NCBI RefSeq assembly: GCF_017349315.1
Contig: NZ_JAFMPP010000001.1
Location: 1-64,000, forward strand
DNA from: Jiella flava
GTDB lineage: Bacteria > Pseudomonadota > Alphaproteobacteria > Rhizobiales > Rhizobiaceae
Direction of reading: 5' to 3'
Length of the DNA: 64,000 nt
The notes beneath the pieces are model-generated. The model did no database searches. It was not told where the DNA came from and saw only the letters and a list, made by a program, of their open reading frames with translations. Of this stretch, positions 45,670 through 54,979 are shown one piece after another. Both the position numbers and the translations under genes were made by a program. How positions within the stretch are numbered: position 1 is the stretch's first letter; each line of letters begins with the position of its first letter.

Positions 45670-46782
45670 TCAGGAGGTCGAACCGATGACGCCCTCGACG
45701 AGGTAGTCCATCGTCTCAAGTTCGATCGCGGTCTCCGGATAGGCCTTGCCCGCCGCGACGACGGTGTTGCCCTTATTGTCCTTCAACGGCCCCTTGATGA
45801 CCGCGTAGCCGCCCTTCATCACCTCGGCCTTGACAGCGTCGGCCTGCTTGCGGGCCGCTTCGGTGACCGCCGGGCCATAGGGACTGATCTTGACGAAGTC
45901 CTCGGCAAGACCGCCGCGCACGAAGTTCGGCAGTGGCTGACCAGCCAGCGCCTTTTCAGCGAACATCTTATAGACCGTCGCCCAGTGCCACTCGGCGCCG
46001 GTGAGATATTTCTGCGGGGCAAGCGGTGCCTGACTGGTGTGATAGCCGGAGACAAAGGCGCCGCGGCCGGTGGCGGTCTGGACGAAGACTTTCGGGCTGT
46101 CGACATGGCAGGTCAGAACATCGGCGCCCTGATCGACCAGAGCGTTGACCGCCTCGGCCTCCTTGACCGGCATCGCCCAGTCGCCGGTGAAAATCACCTG
46201 GGTCTTGATCGAGGGGTCGACCGAGCGCGCGCCGAGCGTATAGGCGTTGATGTTCATCAAGACCTGCGGGATCGGCTTGGCGGCGACGAATCCGAGCCGC
46301 TTGGACTTGGTCATATGGCCCGCGACGATACCGCAAATATACTGGGCGGTGCCGATATAGCCGAAATAGGAGCCGGCGTTCTTCGGGTCCTTCGGCGTCC
46401 ACAAGCCACCGCAATGGCGGAACTCAACGTCCGGATACTGCTTGGCCGTGTCGACGACGAAGGGCTTGTAATAGCCGAAGGAGGTCGGGAACAGGAGCGA
46501 GGCACCGTCGAGCTGGATCATCGATTCCATCGTCTTCACGACCGCATCTGACTCGGCGACGTTTTCCTCCTCGGTGATAGTCAGGCCGGCCATATCCTTG
46601 ATTGCCGCGGCGCCCTCGGCATGGCTCTGATTGTAGCCGAAGTCGTCACGCGGGCCGACATAGATGAAGCCGGCGGTGAGACTTGCGGCGGCAGCAGGCG
46701 ACACCCGCATCAAAAGCGGCGAAGCGCCAAGCGCGGCACCTGCCATCAGGAAGCGGCGGCGATTGAGAGGCAGCATGGTCAT
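45670..46782 (-). CDS. BMP-family substrate-binding protein (Tat signal)
   Basis: Periplasmic receptor of 370 residues of the PnrA/BMP lipoprotein family, but with a twin-arginine signal (LNRRRFLMAGAALGA) and no lipobox Cys. The mature region has YVGPRDDFGYNQSHAEGAAA, FVVDTAKQYPDVEFRHCGGL and VDQGADVLTCHVDSPKVFVQ. BMP proteins bind nucleosides or related nitrogen heterocycles, which suits cyanuric acid or a similar ring. It is the first gene of the operon, with a GntR-like site just upstream. Confidence 0.92.
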   Translation of the reverse strand: MTMLPLNRRRFLMAGAALGASPLLMRVSPAAAASLTAGFIYVGPRDDFGYNQSHAEGAAAIKDMAGLTITEEENVAESDAVVKTMESMIQLDGASLLFPTSFGYYKPFVVDTAKQYPDVEFRHCGGLWTPKDPKNAGSYFGYIGTAQYICGIVAGHMTKSKRLGFVAAKPIPQVLMNINAYTLGARSVDPSIKTQVIFTGDWAMPVKEAEAVNALVDQGADVLTCHVDSPKVFVQTATGRGAFVSGYHTSQAPLAPQKYLTGAEWHWATVYKMFAEKALAGQPLPNFVRGGLAEDFVKISPYGPAVTEAARKQADAVKAEVMKGGYAVIKGPLKDNKGNTVVAAGKAYPETAIELETMDYLVEGVIGSTS

Positions 46783-46824
46783 CGAAGATCTCCGTTGTGC
46801 GACCGATCGGGTTCTCAGATGCAG

Positions 46825-46834
46825 TTGCATACAA
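46825..46834. promoter_or_regulatory. Candidate GntR operator before the cyanuric acid type operon
   Basis: TTGCATACAA, a TTG-N4-CAA dyad of the kind bound by FCD-type GntR proteins, lies 43 bases before the start of the first operon gene. AT-rich DNA (46840-46920) next to it probably holds the promoter. Confidence 0.4.
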
Positions 46835-47649
46835 TTCTCATGCCAATTTCATTTTCTTTTAAAAACAGTATCTTGTGAAAATCGGCACGATCTCATCTGA
46901 ATAAAAATTAATCAGCGTGAGGCATTTTGTGCCGGCAGCCACACCGACTTCGGGCGCCCTTTCGACATCCATGTCGAATCGCGGCCCAGCAACCGATGAC
47001 GGAAGCCGCATTGCGAAGGCACCCTGACATCCCTGGGGAACAGGCATCGGACAGATCCCTGACACGCAGCGGCAAACCGCAAAAAGCGTGGCCGGCGCAC
47101 GCCGCTTCGAGCAGGCCCGCCGAAACGCCCATTCCTTGCCATCATCTCCGGCCATGTTCAGCCAGGATCGGCCATGGACCCGAGCGCAATGGGAACAAAG
47201 CCGACCCAGCTTTTCGCCGTGACTTGCAGATTGATCGCAGGATGACACATCAACCAAGCAGCCAATCTGGATTATCCACTCAATGTCGTCGTAAGGATCG
47301 AATCAACCGAGACCAGAAGAATGCGGCATAGCGCCTTTGAATTCGATTTCGTGCCCGGATAAGCTTCTCACAGGAACGCCACAGAGCCACACATGAACCG
47401 ACACAGATTTTCTTAGCGATTGAATGCCGTGGCCCGCCAAGCAATTTGCGGTTTGCGGCATCTGGAGCAACGGCCCACCCCACCCTTTCGCGTGCGACGC
47501 CACCAAGCCAATCGATGGCGGAACGGACGTGCTTGACGATCCTGTCGAGATTGTGAAATCCGTCATATCACTACGGCAGTTTCCGACCCCACCACGACGA
47601 CAAACACCACGCATCTCCCAATGGAGAAGGCGGCAATGCGGACTTGGAT
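46835..47649. other. Gene-free region between the operon and the polysaccharide genes
   Basis: An 815-base stretch between divergent genes. The left 85 bases are AT-rich and likely carry the promoter for the leftward operon. The rest is moderately GC-rich and has short open frames on both strands with no family resemblance and odd composition. Nothing more could be assigned. Confidence 0.35.
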
Positions 47650-49308
47650 ATGCGGCTAGCCATTTTTTTGTTCTATGATTTGGAAAACCAAGTCAGCGAT
47701 CACGTGCTTTATCTGCTCGGTCGTTTCGCAGACCACGTCGACCGCCTCATGGTCGTGTCGAACGGTCCTCTCAGCGAAGACGGCGAAAGCCGCCTGCTGC
47801 AATATGCCGACGAGATTTTCATCCGCCCCAATACCGGATTCGACGTCGGTGGATACCGCGACGGACTTCGAGAGGTCGGCTTTGAAAATTTGGGCGACTT
47901 CGATGAGGTCGTATTGTTCAATTACACGGTTTTCGGACCGGTCTTTGACCTCGGCGAAATGTTCGATTCGATGTCAAAACTTGATATCGACTTCTGGGGA
48001 TTGACCGAATTTAAAGATAAAAATAAAGAATTTTTACAGTCATATTTCCTTGTGACACGAAAATCATTGCATTCCACGGCCGCCTATCGCGACTATTGGG
48101 AAAGCATGCCTGAAATAAAAACCATTGACGATTCTATTCACTTGCACGAATTTCGATTTACGCCACATTTTGTCGAGCGTGGCTTTCGCAAGCAGGCTTA
48201 TATTCAGAATTCCGCAGACTGGCAGGGAAATACGACGCTCGTCGATCTGCCAGCGCTGCTCGACAAGCGCCTGCCATTGATCAAATACCGAGCTTTCAAC
48301 TTCAACGAGCAGGCGATCGAACGACGCGGTGGCTTGCTGGCGGAGGACAATTTCCGCACGCTAGCGGAAAAAACCGATTATCCCGTCGATTTGGCTTGGG
48401 AATACATTATCTCACAGACGCAGGTCGATGACATAATCTCCAACATCACGCGGGCCGCGATCGTCGACCATCCCCCCATGTCCGGGAAAGCCCAGTCCGC
48501 CTTGGACCGCGCCAAGGTCTTCGTTTCGATTGAAGAGACGGACCACGACGAGCTCGATCGCCTGCTGAACTTCTTTTCCCATCTGAGAACTGAGCAGCTG
48601 TTTGCCGTTTCGTCCAATCGCGCGATCGCGGACAAGATCGCGCAAAAAGGTTGGCGGGCGGAGATGGCTGTGCGCCCGATGACAGGGGCGCCGATTCTCG
48701 CCTATGAAGCGGAAATTGATGCCCTCGTTGGTGAGAACGACATCGTCTTCAACCTCTCCTGCTTCGATCGAGATCGCAAGAACTATCGCCTCCGCGATTT
48801 TATGATCGAAAATTACTGGGCCACTCTGGCATCCGAGCGCGCCATCGCCGCGATCGCGTCGCAGTTCGATCGCGTCGAGCGGGTCGGCTTGATCTTTGCG
48901 CCGACAGAGAGCGTCTTTGGCAGGACAACGCGCGTCGAGCCCCTCTGCCCGCAGGCAAGCAACTGGGACTTCGACGCGTACCCGCCTTATGCCCAACGCG
49001 CGCTTGGTCAGGCCAACTGGCCTTGGCGGGGCAACGCCGCTCTCGCCGGGCGACTGGTCAAGGATGTAAAATTCCTGTGTCGCCTGTCTGAAATGCACAA
49101 GCTCTTCAATCACAGAGCCGCCCCGAAAGTCGCCGGCATCGAAGGCGTCATCGCCGAGATCGCAAGACGCTCCGGCTATGCCGCGAAACTGGCTGTGACC
49201 ACCGAACAGTGCATAAAACTCATTCCGCGATGGAGCCTGAGTGAACGAAAGTTCAGAGACGCCACCGAACAACAGGCCCAGCGCCTGCGCGACGCTGCTC
49301 CGCAGTAA
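47650..49308 (+). CDS. RgpF-family (rhamnan synthesis F) polysaccharide protein
   Basis: A 552-residue soluble protein of the rhamnan synthesis F family, often found in O-antigen and capsule clusters. The N-terminal glycosyltransferase-like half has AIFLFYDLENQVSDHVLYLL, then IRPNTGFDVGGYRDGLREVG and DEVVLFNYTVFGPVF, which are the diagnostic blocks. The middle and end have lower similarity (PTESVFGRTTRVEPLC). The ATG at 47650 is preferred over a TTG two codons upstream. The first third is less GC-rich than the core genes. Confidence 0.82.
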   Translation: MRLAIFLFYDLENQVSDHVLYLLGRFADHVDRLMVVSNGPLSEDGESRLLQYADEIFIRPNTGFDVGGYRDGLREVGFENLGDFDEVVLFNYTVFGPVFDLGEMFDSMSKLDIDFWGLTEFKDKNKEFLQSYFLVTRKSLHSTAAYRDYWESMPEIKTIDDSIHLHEFRFTPHFVERGFRKQAYIQNSADWQGNTTLVDLPALLDKRLPLIKYRAFNFNEQAIERRGGLLAEDNFRTLAEKTDYPVDLAWEYIISQTQVDDIISNITRAAIVDHPPMSGKAQSALDRAKVFVSIEETDHDELDRLLNFFSHLRTEQLFAVSSNRAIADKIAQKGWRAEMAVRPMTGAPILAYEAEIDALVGENDIVFNLSCFDRDRKNYRLRDFMIENYWATLASERAIAAIASQFDRVERVGLIFAPTESVFGRTTRVEPLCPQASNWDFDAYPPYAQRALGQANWPWRGNAALAGRLVKDVKFLCRLSEMHKLFNHRAAPKVAGIEGVIAEIARRSGYAAKLAVTTEQCIKLIPRWSLSERKFRDATEQQAQRLRDAAPQ

Positions 49309-49617
49309 CAGCCATAGCAGCCGAAAATTGATCTGAATGGCGCACGTATATCGACATCGTGCGAAGATAAGATTACGGAATTTCGGACAAGGCCGACATA
49401 ACAAGATGGACCAATACAAAATTACAGTGATGAAAGACGATTTTACTATGACATATACGGAATAATACGTTCAAAAATCCACGTTAATCAATAACATAAT
49501 CGTCAAACGGCGCAATCATCTTTCGACACCGAAAGGCTAAAATCCAACCTGATCGCCAACGCACAGCCCATAGCGATCCCAAGCGACGCACCGAGATCTG
49601 GTATCGAGGACAATAAC
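49309..49617. promoter_or_regulatory. AT-rich intergenic region before the GT-B-like gene
   Basis: A 309-base gene-free stretch. The part at 49405-49510 is strikingly AT-rich for this genome. It probably carries the promoter of the gene at 49618 and may mark transferred DNA. Confidence 0.4.
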
Positions 49618-50799
49618 ATGACGCGAATTTCGGCCCGGCTGACCGGTGACGACAGAAAGCCCCATAAACCTCGCGTCCTCTTCGTGATGCAGGGGCCCCA
49701 TCATCTGATGCTATACGAGAACGTATTCCGTTATTGCACCCAATTTGACTGGTATTGTGTTCTTTCAGAAATTCCGCGAGCGGTAGCAAAAGACGCTGAA
49801 CGTTTTTATGATCGCTATAATGTCAAATTTTTTGCCGATATTGACACTGCACTTGCTCATTTTACGTCATTCAGCGCCGTCGTGACAACCTGGACAGTAC
49901 CACACGTCAATCACCTGCCATATCTGCCATTTATTACGTTGGCGAACGAGGTCGGCATTCCAATTTTCGAAATGCAGCATGGCCTGTTTCAGCTTGGCTT
50001 TAGCTATGACGAACACGCCGCCATCATTGGCTCGTACCGCGGCGCCGTGTCTTCCGTTTGCGCGCCAGACACGTCGAACTTCGTCGACGACATGCTGACT
50101 TGGTTTGGACCGGGCAGCGTTGGATATCCACGCGCGGTCGACAATCGGGATATTGAGCCCAAACCGTCCGCCCCCGTACCGTTCCGCGTGACGATGATCA
50201 CCAATCACCATTGGTCCATCTTGTCGGAGGCAGAAAGAAAAAACTGCTATTCAATGATCCTTCAAGCCGTAAAGACATTTCCGGAAGCTGATTTTGTGCT
50301 GATTCCCCATCATGGCGAATACAAAAACATGCATTTCAAGGAAATGATTGCTTCGATTAAATCAATAAAAAATAACAACTTTCGCATTGAGGAATCGCGC
50401 CACCCCGAAATTTATGACGATCTCATTTCAAATAGCACCATTGTGGCCGCCAGCGTCTCCACGACGCTCTTCGACTGTGAACTTGCGGAGGTTCCGACCG
50501 TCGTCTTTCGCAATGAGTCTCAAAGAAAAGTGCTGGCGCAGTTGCAAAATGTCACGACGATCGACTCGCCAGATCACTTTTGTCAGATCATTCACAAGGT
50601 GTTTTATAAAGGCTACCGACCGTTTTTACGCACGGGCTATATCGAACCATTTCAGCCAGAAGCACTTGAGAGCCGCCTGAGCGAGGCGATCGCACGCCAG
50701 ACGCCAAGGCCCCGAGCTGACATTTTAGCTGCGGTGTCTCGCCACTTGAGCAGCGTGAAAGATCAGGCCCCTCAGCTGCCCGCAGACGCCAAGGCATAG
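49618..50799 (+). CDS. GT-B-like surface polysaccharide protein (function uncertain)
   Basis: A 393-residue soluble protein that looks like a GT-B or CDP-glycerol-transferase-type fold. The N-terminal half has PRVLFVMQGPHHLMLYENVF and GIPIFEMQHGLFQLGFSYDE, with the His-Gly acceptor-type motif. The C-terminal half has VLIPHHGEYKNMHFKEMIAS and TIVAASVSTTLFDCELAEVP, like the late nucleotide-binding region. Lys/Asn/Ile/Tyr content and AT-rich codons differ from the neighbours, suggesting transfer. No exact family is claimed. Confidence 0.75.
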   Translation: MTRISARLTGDDRKPHKPRVLFVMQGPHHLMLYENVFRYCTQFDWYCVLSEIPRAVAKDAERFYDRYNVKFFADIDTALAHFTSFSAVVTTWTVPHVNHLPYLPFITLANEVGIPIFEMQHGLFQLGFSYDEHAAIIGSYRGAVSSVCAPDTSNFVDDMLTWFGPGSVGYPRAVDNRDIEPKPSAPVPFRVTMITNHHWSILSEAERKNCYSMILQAVKTFPEADFVLIPHHGEYKNMHFKEMIASIKSIKNNNFRIEESRHPEIYDDLISNSTIVAASVSTTLFDCELAEVPTVVFRNESQRKVLAQLQNVTTIDSPDHFCQIIHKVFYKGYRPFLRTGYIEPFQPEALESRLSEAIARQTPRPRADILAAVSRHLSSVKDQAPQLPADAKA

Positions 50800-51252
50800 C
50801 TTTTGTGTCGTTACAGCGGCGCAGCGTTTCAGCGGGACAACCGATCTTGTAGCCGAGACCAGCCATCACGCCCCGCGTCGAAGCTCAGTCCGCGCATCGC
50901 TCGCCAATCGTCCGGCGGACGCCCGCCGATGTCAGGCAAAAATCGGCTCCGGTCGCGCTCATGTCGCGCGTTCGCGCTTCAAAAGATCGCTGGCCCCTGG
51001 AAAGCGCGGCAGGTTGCACCGCCGAGGTGCGAAATGTCCGGATGACAGACCGGGCGCGCCGTCGCCGTCCTTGCGGATAGTGAGATCGGTGGACAGAAGG
51101 CAATCGTCGCGCCCGCCCGTCGATCCGCCCGTCGATCCGCCAACGGAAAAATTCGTCAGAATCCCGATGCGCGCACCTCGATATCATGCGGTCTCGAAGA
51201 GATGCTCGGGCACAAGACCGGCCAGCTCCACCGTCCCCTACGGGACCGGCCC
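50800..51252. other. Gene-free stretch with a short tandem repeat
   Basis: A 453-base region between convergent genes. A 12-base unit, CGCCCGTCGATC, is present 2.3 times at 51114-51141. An Arg-rich minus-strand open frame covers much of it but has no protein-like features. No terminator with a T-tract was seen. Confidence 0.35.
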
Positions 51253-53049
51253 TCACGCCTTCTCGCCGAACAACTCGCGCTGGGTCTTTTCGATCTCCTC
51301 AGCATAGCGCTTCCGCACGAAGGTCTCCGACAGCAGCCCCAGCACCTTTCCGTCCGGGGCGATGATCGCGAGTTCGTCGGCGCTTGCCGCGTCGAAGGCC
51401 GTCATCACCTCGGCGATGTCCATCTCCGGTCGCAATGTTACGTCCGACAACACCGCGACCTCGGCGATTTCGCCAGCCGGATCGAGCCCATCGGCATAGG
51501 CCGAGGCAGTGATGACGATGCCGGCGTAACGATCCGCCGCATCGATCAGCACAACGCGCGAGGTCGAGCCGAGTGGGAAGCGCCGGCGAAACTCGGCGAT
51601 CGTCATCGCGGCAGGGGTAGCACGGGTCTCACGGCGCATCATTCGCCCGGCCGTCAGCGTCTTGACCCAGCCGACATCGCGCGCCGAGCGGATCGTTTCG
51701 CCGCGCAAATGCAACCGCCAGGTCGAGAAGGAGTAGCCGAAGAACACGCGGACCAGCGTACTCGCAACCAGCGAGGCGACCACCACCACGCCGGTGAGTG
51801 CGAAATTCTGAGTGGTTTCGAGCACGAGCATCGCCATGGTCAACGGCCCGCCGATGACCGCGACGGCGAGCCCGGCCATGCCGACCAGCGCCGAATGGGC
51901 GGAATCGACCACCACATGGCCGGTGATCAGCATCAAGGTATCGGCATAGAGCTGACCGAACAGCGAGCCGGCGAACAACGAGGCGAAAAACAGACCGCCG
52001 CGAAAGCCGAAGCTCAAGGAGATAATCGAGGCGGCACATTTGGCCAGAATCGCCATCAGCACGAACCGCATCGGCAAACCGCCGGAAATGTCGAGATAGA
52101 GCGCCGTATGGCCCGAGGAGAGCACCTGCGGCGTCACCAAAGCAAGCGGCATCAGCAAAAAGCCGCCGATGGCGGGCTTGGCCCAGCGCGGCAGCTTCAG
52201 CCAATTGGTCAGCGCTTCGACCCCCGAGATCGTCCACATCAGAAGGATGCCGACGCCGGCACAGGCGGCGGCCAAAAGCGCGTAAAGGAGATAATGCGAA
52301 ACGTCGATCGCCCCGGATGCCCCGGAAGCGATCAGATAGGGCGCGTGGCCGAGGCCGCGGGCAGTCAGCACCGCCGCGACGCAGGCCGCCGCGACCGGGG
52401 CGATCGCCGAAGGAGTGTAAGCGCCGACGACAATTTCAAAGGCGTAGAACGCGCCCGCGAGCGGCGTGCCGAAGGCGGCGGCGATGCCGGCCCCCGCGCC
52501 GGCACCGACGAGCGTGCGCAGGTCCGGCCGGCGCACCGCCAACCAGCGCCCGATCATCGAGGCGAATCCCGATCCCATCTGCGCATAGGCCGCTTCCAGC
52601 CCGACCGAGGCACCGAAGCCGTTCGAGATCAGCGTCTGGCCGGACACGATCAGGCTGTCGCGCATCGACATCTGACCGCCATGCAAGGCGTTGGCTTCGA
52701 CCGCGTCGACCAGAGCCCGACGCCGGGCCCGCACCAAGAGCGTGAACAGCGACAGAACCGCGCCGCCCGCCGGCAGAACCAGAAGCTGGAGCGGCGTCAA
52801 AGCGATCTGCACGCTCAACCGCTCGCCCATTTCAAGGCCGTAAAGAAGATCCTGGATCGCATGGGCGGCCTCTTGCAGCCCGACCGTCATCCCCCCTGCC
52901 ACCGCGCCCAGCAGCGCGGCAAGTGCAGTAAACCAGATTTCGCTCGAGCGAAGTCTCGTCCGCAACGCTTCGATCGCGCGGGTTCGGCCCATCGCCTCCG
53001 TGGCGGGATCTTCGCCCGCGGCCAGGTCGAGTTTCTTAGCGGCAGACAT
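51253..53049 (-). CDS. ClC-family chloride channel/antiporter with CBS domains, divergent filter
   Basis: A 598-residue membrane protein. The ClC core spans about 35-440 and a CBS pair about 460-598 (RETRATPAAMTIAEFRRRF, VLSDVTLRPEMDIAEVMTAF). Glu152 in ASVGLEAAYAQ stands where the gating glutamate of GREGP lies, but the prolines are absent. FGFRGGLFFASLFAGSLFG replaces GxFxP. It may move Cl-, F- or another anion. The start at 53049 (MSAAKK) is chosen; a GTG nine codons upstream is possible. Confidence 0.9.
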   Translation of the reverse strand: MSAAKKLDLAAGEDPATEAMGRTRAIEALRTRLRSSEIWFTALAALLGAVAGGMTVGLQEAAHAIQDLLYGLEMGERLSVQIALTPLQLLVLPAGGAVLSLFTLLVRARRRALVDAVEANALHGGQMSMRDSLIVSGQTLISNGFGASVGLEAAYAQMGSGFASMIGRWLAVRRPDLRTLVGAGAGAGIAAAFGTPLAGAFYAFEIVVGAYTPSAIAPVAAACVAAVLTARGLGHAPYLIASGASGAIDVSHYLLYALLAAACAGVGILLMWTISGVEALTNWLKLPRWAKPAIGGFLLMPLALVTPQVLSSGHTALYLDISGGLPMRFVLMAILAKCAASIISLSFGFRGGLFFASLFAGSLFGQLYADTLMLITGHVVVDSAHSALVGMAGLAVAVIGGPLTMAMLVLETTQNFALTGVVVVASLVASTLVRVFFGYSFSTWRLHLRGETIRSARDVGWVKTLTAGRMMRRETRATPAAMTIAEFRRRFPLGSTSRVVLIDAADRYAGIVITASAYADGLDPAGEIAEVAVLSDVTLRPEMDIAEVMTAFDAASADELAIIAPDGKVLGLLSETFVRKRYAEEIEKTQRELFGEKA

Positions 53050-53448
53050 GATGATCGAGAAACACTCACTCGGCACGATCTTTCGTTGCGCCGGCTCTTT
53101 GCCACAGGCGCACGCCCTCGGCTAGCGATCACCGCGAGTGTGCGAACACGCCTGCGCCTAACGCTGCGGGCGCCGCCTTGCGATGGATTGCTCGGCGGTA
53201 GAAGGTTTCACTATAGTGTGTCCACACGATTGCAACTGACGCCGTCAGATCAACGCGTCGTGTCGTTGAGTTTTCAGATAGACCGCGGGTCAGTACGGCA
53301 AGGAGAGGCATTTTTCGAAACCCCGCTCACGGAGGGTTTTCCCCATTGTTTTCAACGCAGGCAAACACATCGACGCCGTTACTATTCCATGCGCAAACTC
53401 CCCTTGCATCAATCGGGGCAGTCTTCGCGCTCGCTCTGCGGATCGGCG
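53050..53448. promoter_or_regulatory. Divergent region between the ClC and LuxR-type genes
   Basis: About 400 bases between outward-reading genes, so it must hold both promoters. A more AT-rich part lies at 53200-53280 and includes ACTATAGTG (53210-53218). An in-frame ATG at 53389 could lengthen the regulator by 20 residues. Confidence 0.3.
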
Positions 53449-54555
53449 ATGAGTGACACAGGGACGCGACTGACCTCCGCCCTGGATGGCATCTACGGCG
53501 CTCTGGAAAATGACGGCGACCTTCAAGAGATTGTCCGCCATGGCGCCGAGGCGACCAGGGCCGAGCGGTTCAACATGATCGTCCTCGGCAAGGATGGCCG
53601 CGTTCGCAGTTTCACCCATCCCTTTGCGCCCGAGGCGGCGCACGAATATGTGACCGACTATCTCAGCCGTGATATCCGACTGCCACGCCTTTTGACCCGG
53701 CCCAGCGGTTTCGTCAGGACGCAGGATCTCATGTCGCCGGAAGAAATTGCCATTTGCCCGGTCCACCAGGAATTCTACCGCCGGCACCCGGAATGCTGGA
53801 CCATGGGGCTGGTGTTCGGCCGCAGCACGGACGGCATGATCACCCTCAGCGCCCATCGCGGGCAGAATCGCCCGGACGGCGGCGAAGAGGAGCGGCGTGC
53901 CCTGATCGTCGTCGCCAATCACATGGCGCGGATTGCCACGTTGAAGGCCATGCTGCCGAGCAACGCCATCGCCCGCAACGGCGCGCTGGCCGCCTTCGAC
54001 GCGCTCGACGAAGCGATTGTCGTGTTCGATGTCAGCGGCATTATCGTCCATATCAACCCGGCCGCCCGTCGGATGATCACGCCACGCGACGGCCTGCACA
54101 TGCTCGGCAAGCGGCTGGTTGGCAGTCAAGCGGAGACGACCACGCAGATCAGACACGCCATTGCGCAGACCGTCGGTTTCATCTGTGGACGCGCGCTGAT
54201 TTTGCCGGCGCCGGTGCTGGTGCCGCGTCGCTCAGCGCCGATGCCGCTTATCCTGCGTTTTTATGCTTCGCCCGCCGGGGACGGCCATACCCAATACGGG
54301 GTGATCAAGCTCGTCGACCCCCTGGCGCATCGCCTGCCTGACATCGCTCTGATCCGCAGCGCCACCGGCCTCAGCAATGGCGAGGCCATGCTCGCCATCG
54401 CCATCTATCGCGGCCTGACGGTCAAGGCCTTCGCCGAAGAGACCGGTCTGTCGGAGCAGACGGTGCGCAAGCGCTTGAAACATGTCGGGGAAAAGCTCGG
54501 CGTCAGTCGGCAGCCGGAAATCGCGACGCGGATCGCAGCGCTCGCTGCGATTTGA
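53449..54555 (+). CDS. LuxR-type transcriptional regulator with PAS-like domain
   Basis: A 368-residue regulator. The C-terminal HTH (about 305-365) has SATGLSNGEAMLAIAIYRGL and TGLSEQTVRKRLKHVGEKLG, as in LuxR/FixJ types. The middle (about 185-250) has EAIVVFDVSGIIVHINPAAR, a PAS-like segment. The N-terminal part (LDGIYGALENDGDLQEIVRH) looks like a GAF/autoinducer-type sensory region. No response-regulator receiver is present, so it probably binds a small ligand. It is divergent from the ClC gene. Confidence 0.87.
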   Translation: MSDTGTRLTSALDGIYGALENDGDLQEIVRHGAEATRAERFNMIVLGKDGRVRSFTHPFAPEAAHEYVTDYLSRDIRLPRLLTRPSGFVRTQDLMSPEEIAICPVHQEFYRRHPECWTMGLVFGRSTDGMITLSAHRGQNRPDGGEEERRALIVVANHMARIATLKAMLPSNAIARNGALAAFDALDEAIVVFDVSGIIVHINPAARRMITPRDGLHMLGKRLVGSQAETTTQIRHAIAQTVGFICGRALILPAPVLVPRRSAPMPLILRFYASPAGDGHTQYGVIKLVDPLAHRLPDIALIRSATGLSNGEAMLAIAIYRGLTVKAFAEETGLSEQTVRKRLKHVGEKLGVSRQPEIATRIAALAAI

Positions 54556-54979
54556 CGTCCACGCCCGGCGTCTCGATACCGCGGGAGGGCGTCGATGTCC
54601 CCTCACACCCGTTTGGCCGCGGCAGCCCCATACCCCCCTCATCTTTTTTTGGGGGGGCTGGGCTGGCAAATGGCGGGAATGGCTTCCTCCTGCGACGGAT
54701 GGCTTTCAACCGGTAAGCTTCTCCGTCTTTGGCGCGCCCAATCGCCCCAGACGCGAGTTGCAAGCGGAAACAGCGCGTCCCACGGGCCCCCTGCTTGATG
54801 TCGGCCCGCCATCGCCGCTCGGTTGCTGCAAGCGGAATTGGCGTTGGACGCGGGAAACACGCGGCCTAGCTTGGTGGAACGAGACGGCTCGGAACGTCTT
54901 GGGCGCCGCGCCGTCTCGCGCGGTCACGCTCCAGGCTCGGCCGTGTTTCGATCCAATCGTAGCGGGAGTTTGCCCCGAC
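54556..54979. other. Intergenic stretch with C/T/G runs
   Basis: A 424-base gene-free region. C6 (54633-54638), T7 (54644-54650) and G7 (54651-54657) runs form the core of a hairpin whose outer arms AGCCC and GGGCT (54624-54628, 54660-54664) also pair. The T-run is in the loop, so this is not a standard terminator. Confidence 0.4.

Noticed and set aside
46859-47257. Minus-strand 132-codon frame upstream of the cyanuric acid type operon
   Set aside because: Composition is not protein-like, and it would occupy the operon promoter region.
51114-51141. CRISPR-like or functional tandem repeat
   Set aside because: Only 2.3 copies of a 12-base unit with no spacers; probably chance duplication.
50885-51256. 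Minus-strand Arg-rich 123-codon frame
   Set aside because: Its low-complexity Arg content reflects GC-rich sequence and the 12-base tandem repeat, not a protein family.
51202-54555. Open frame of 1117 codons on the plus strand
   Set aside because: The first two thirds are antisense to the ClC gene, with His/Arg/Gln-rich composition. Only the last 368 codons (from 53449) form a recognisable protein.
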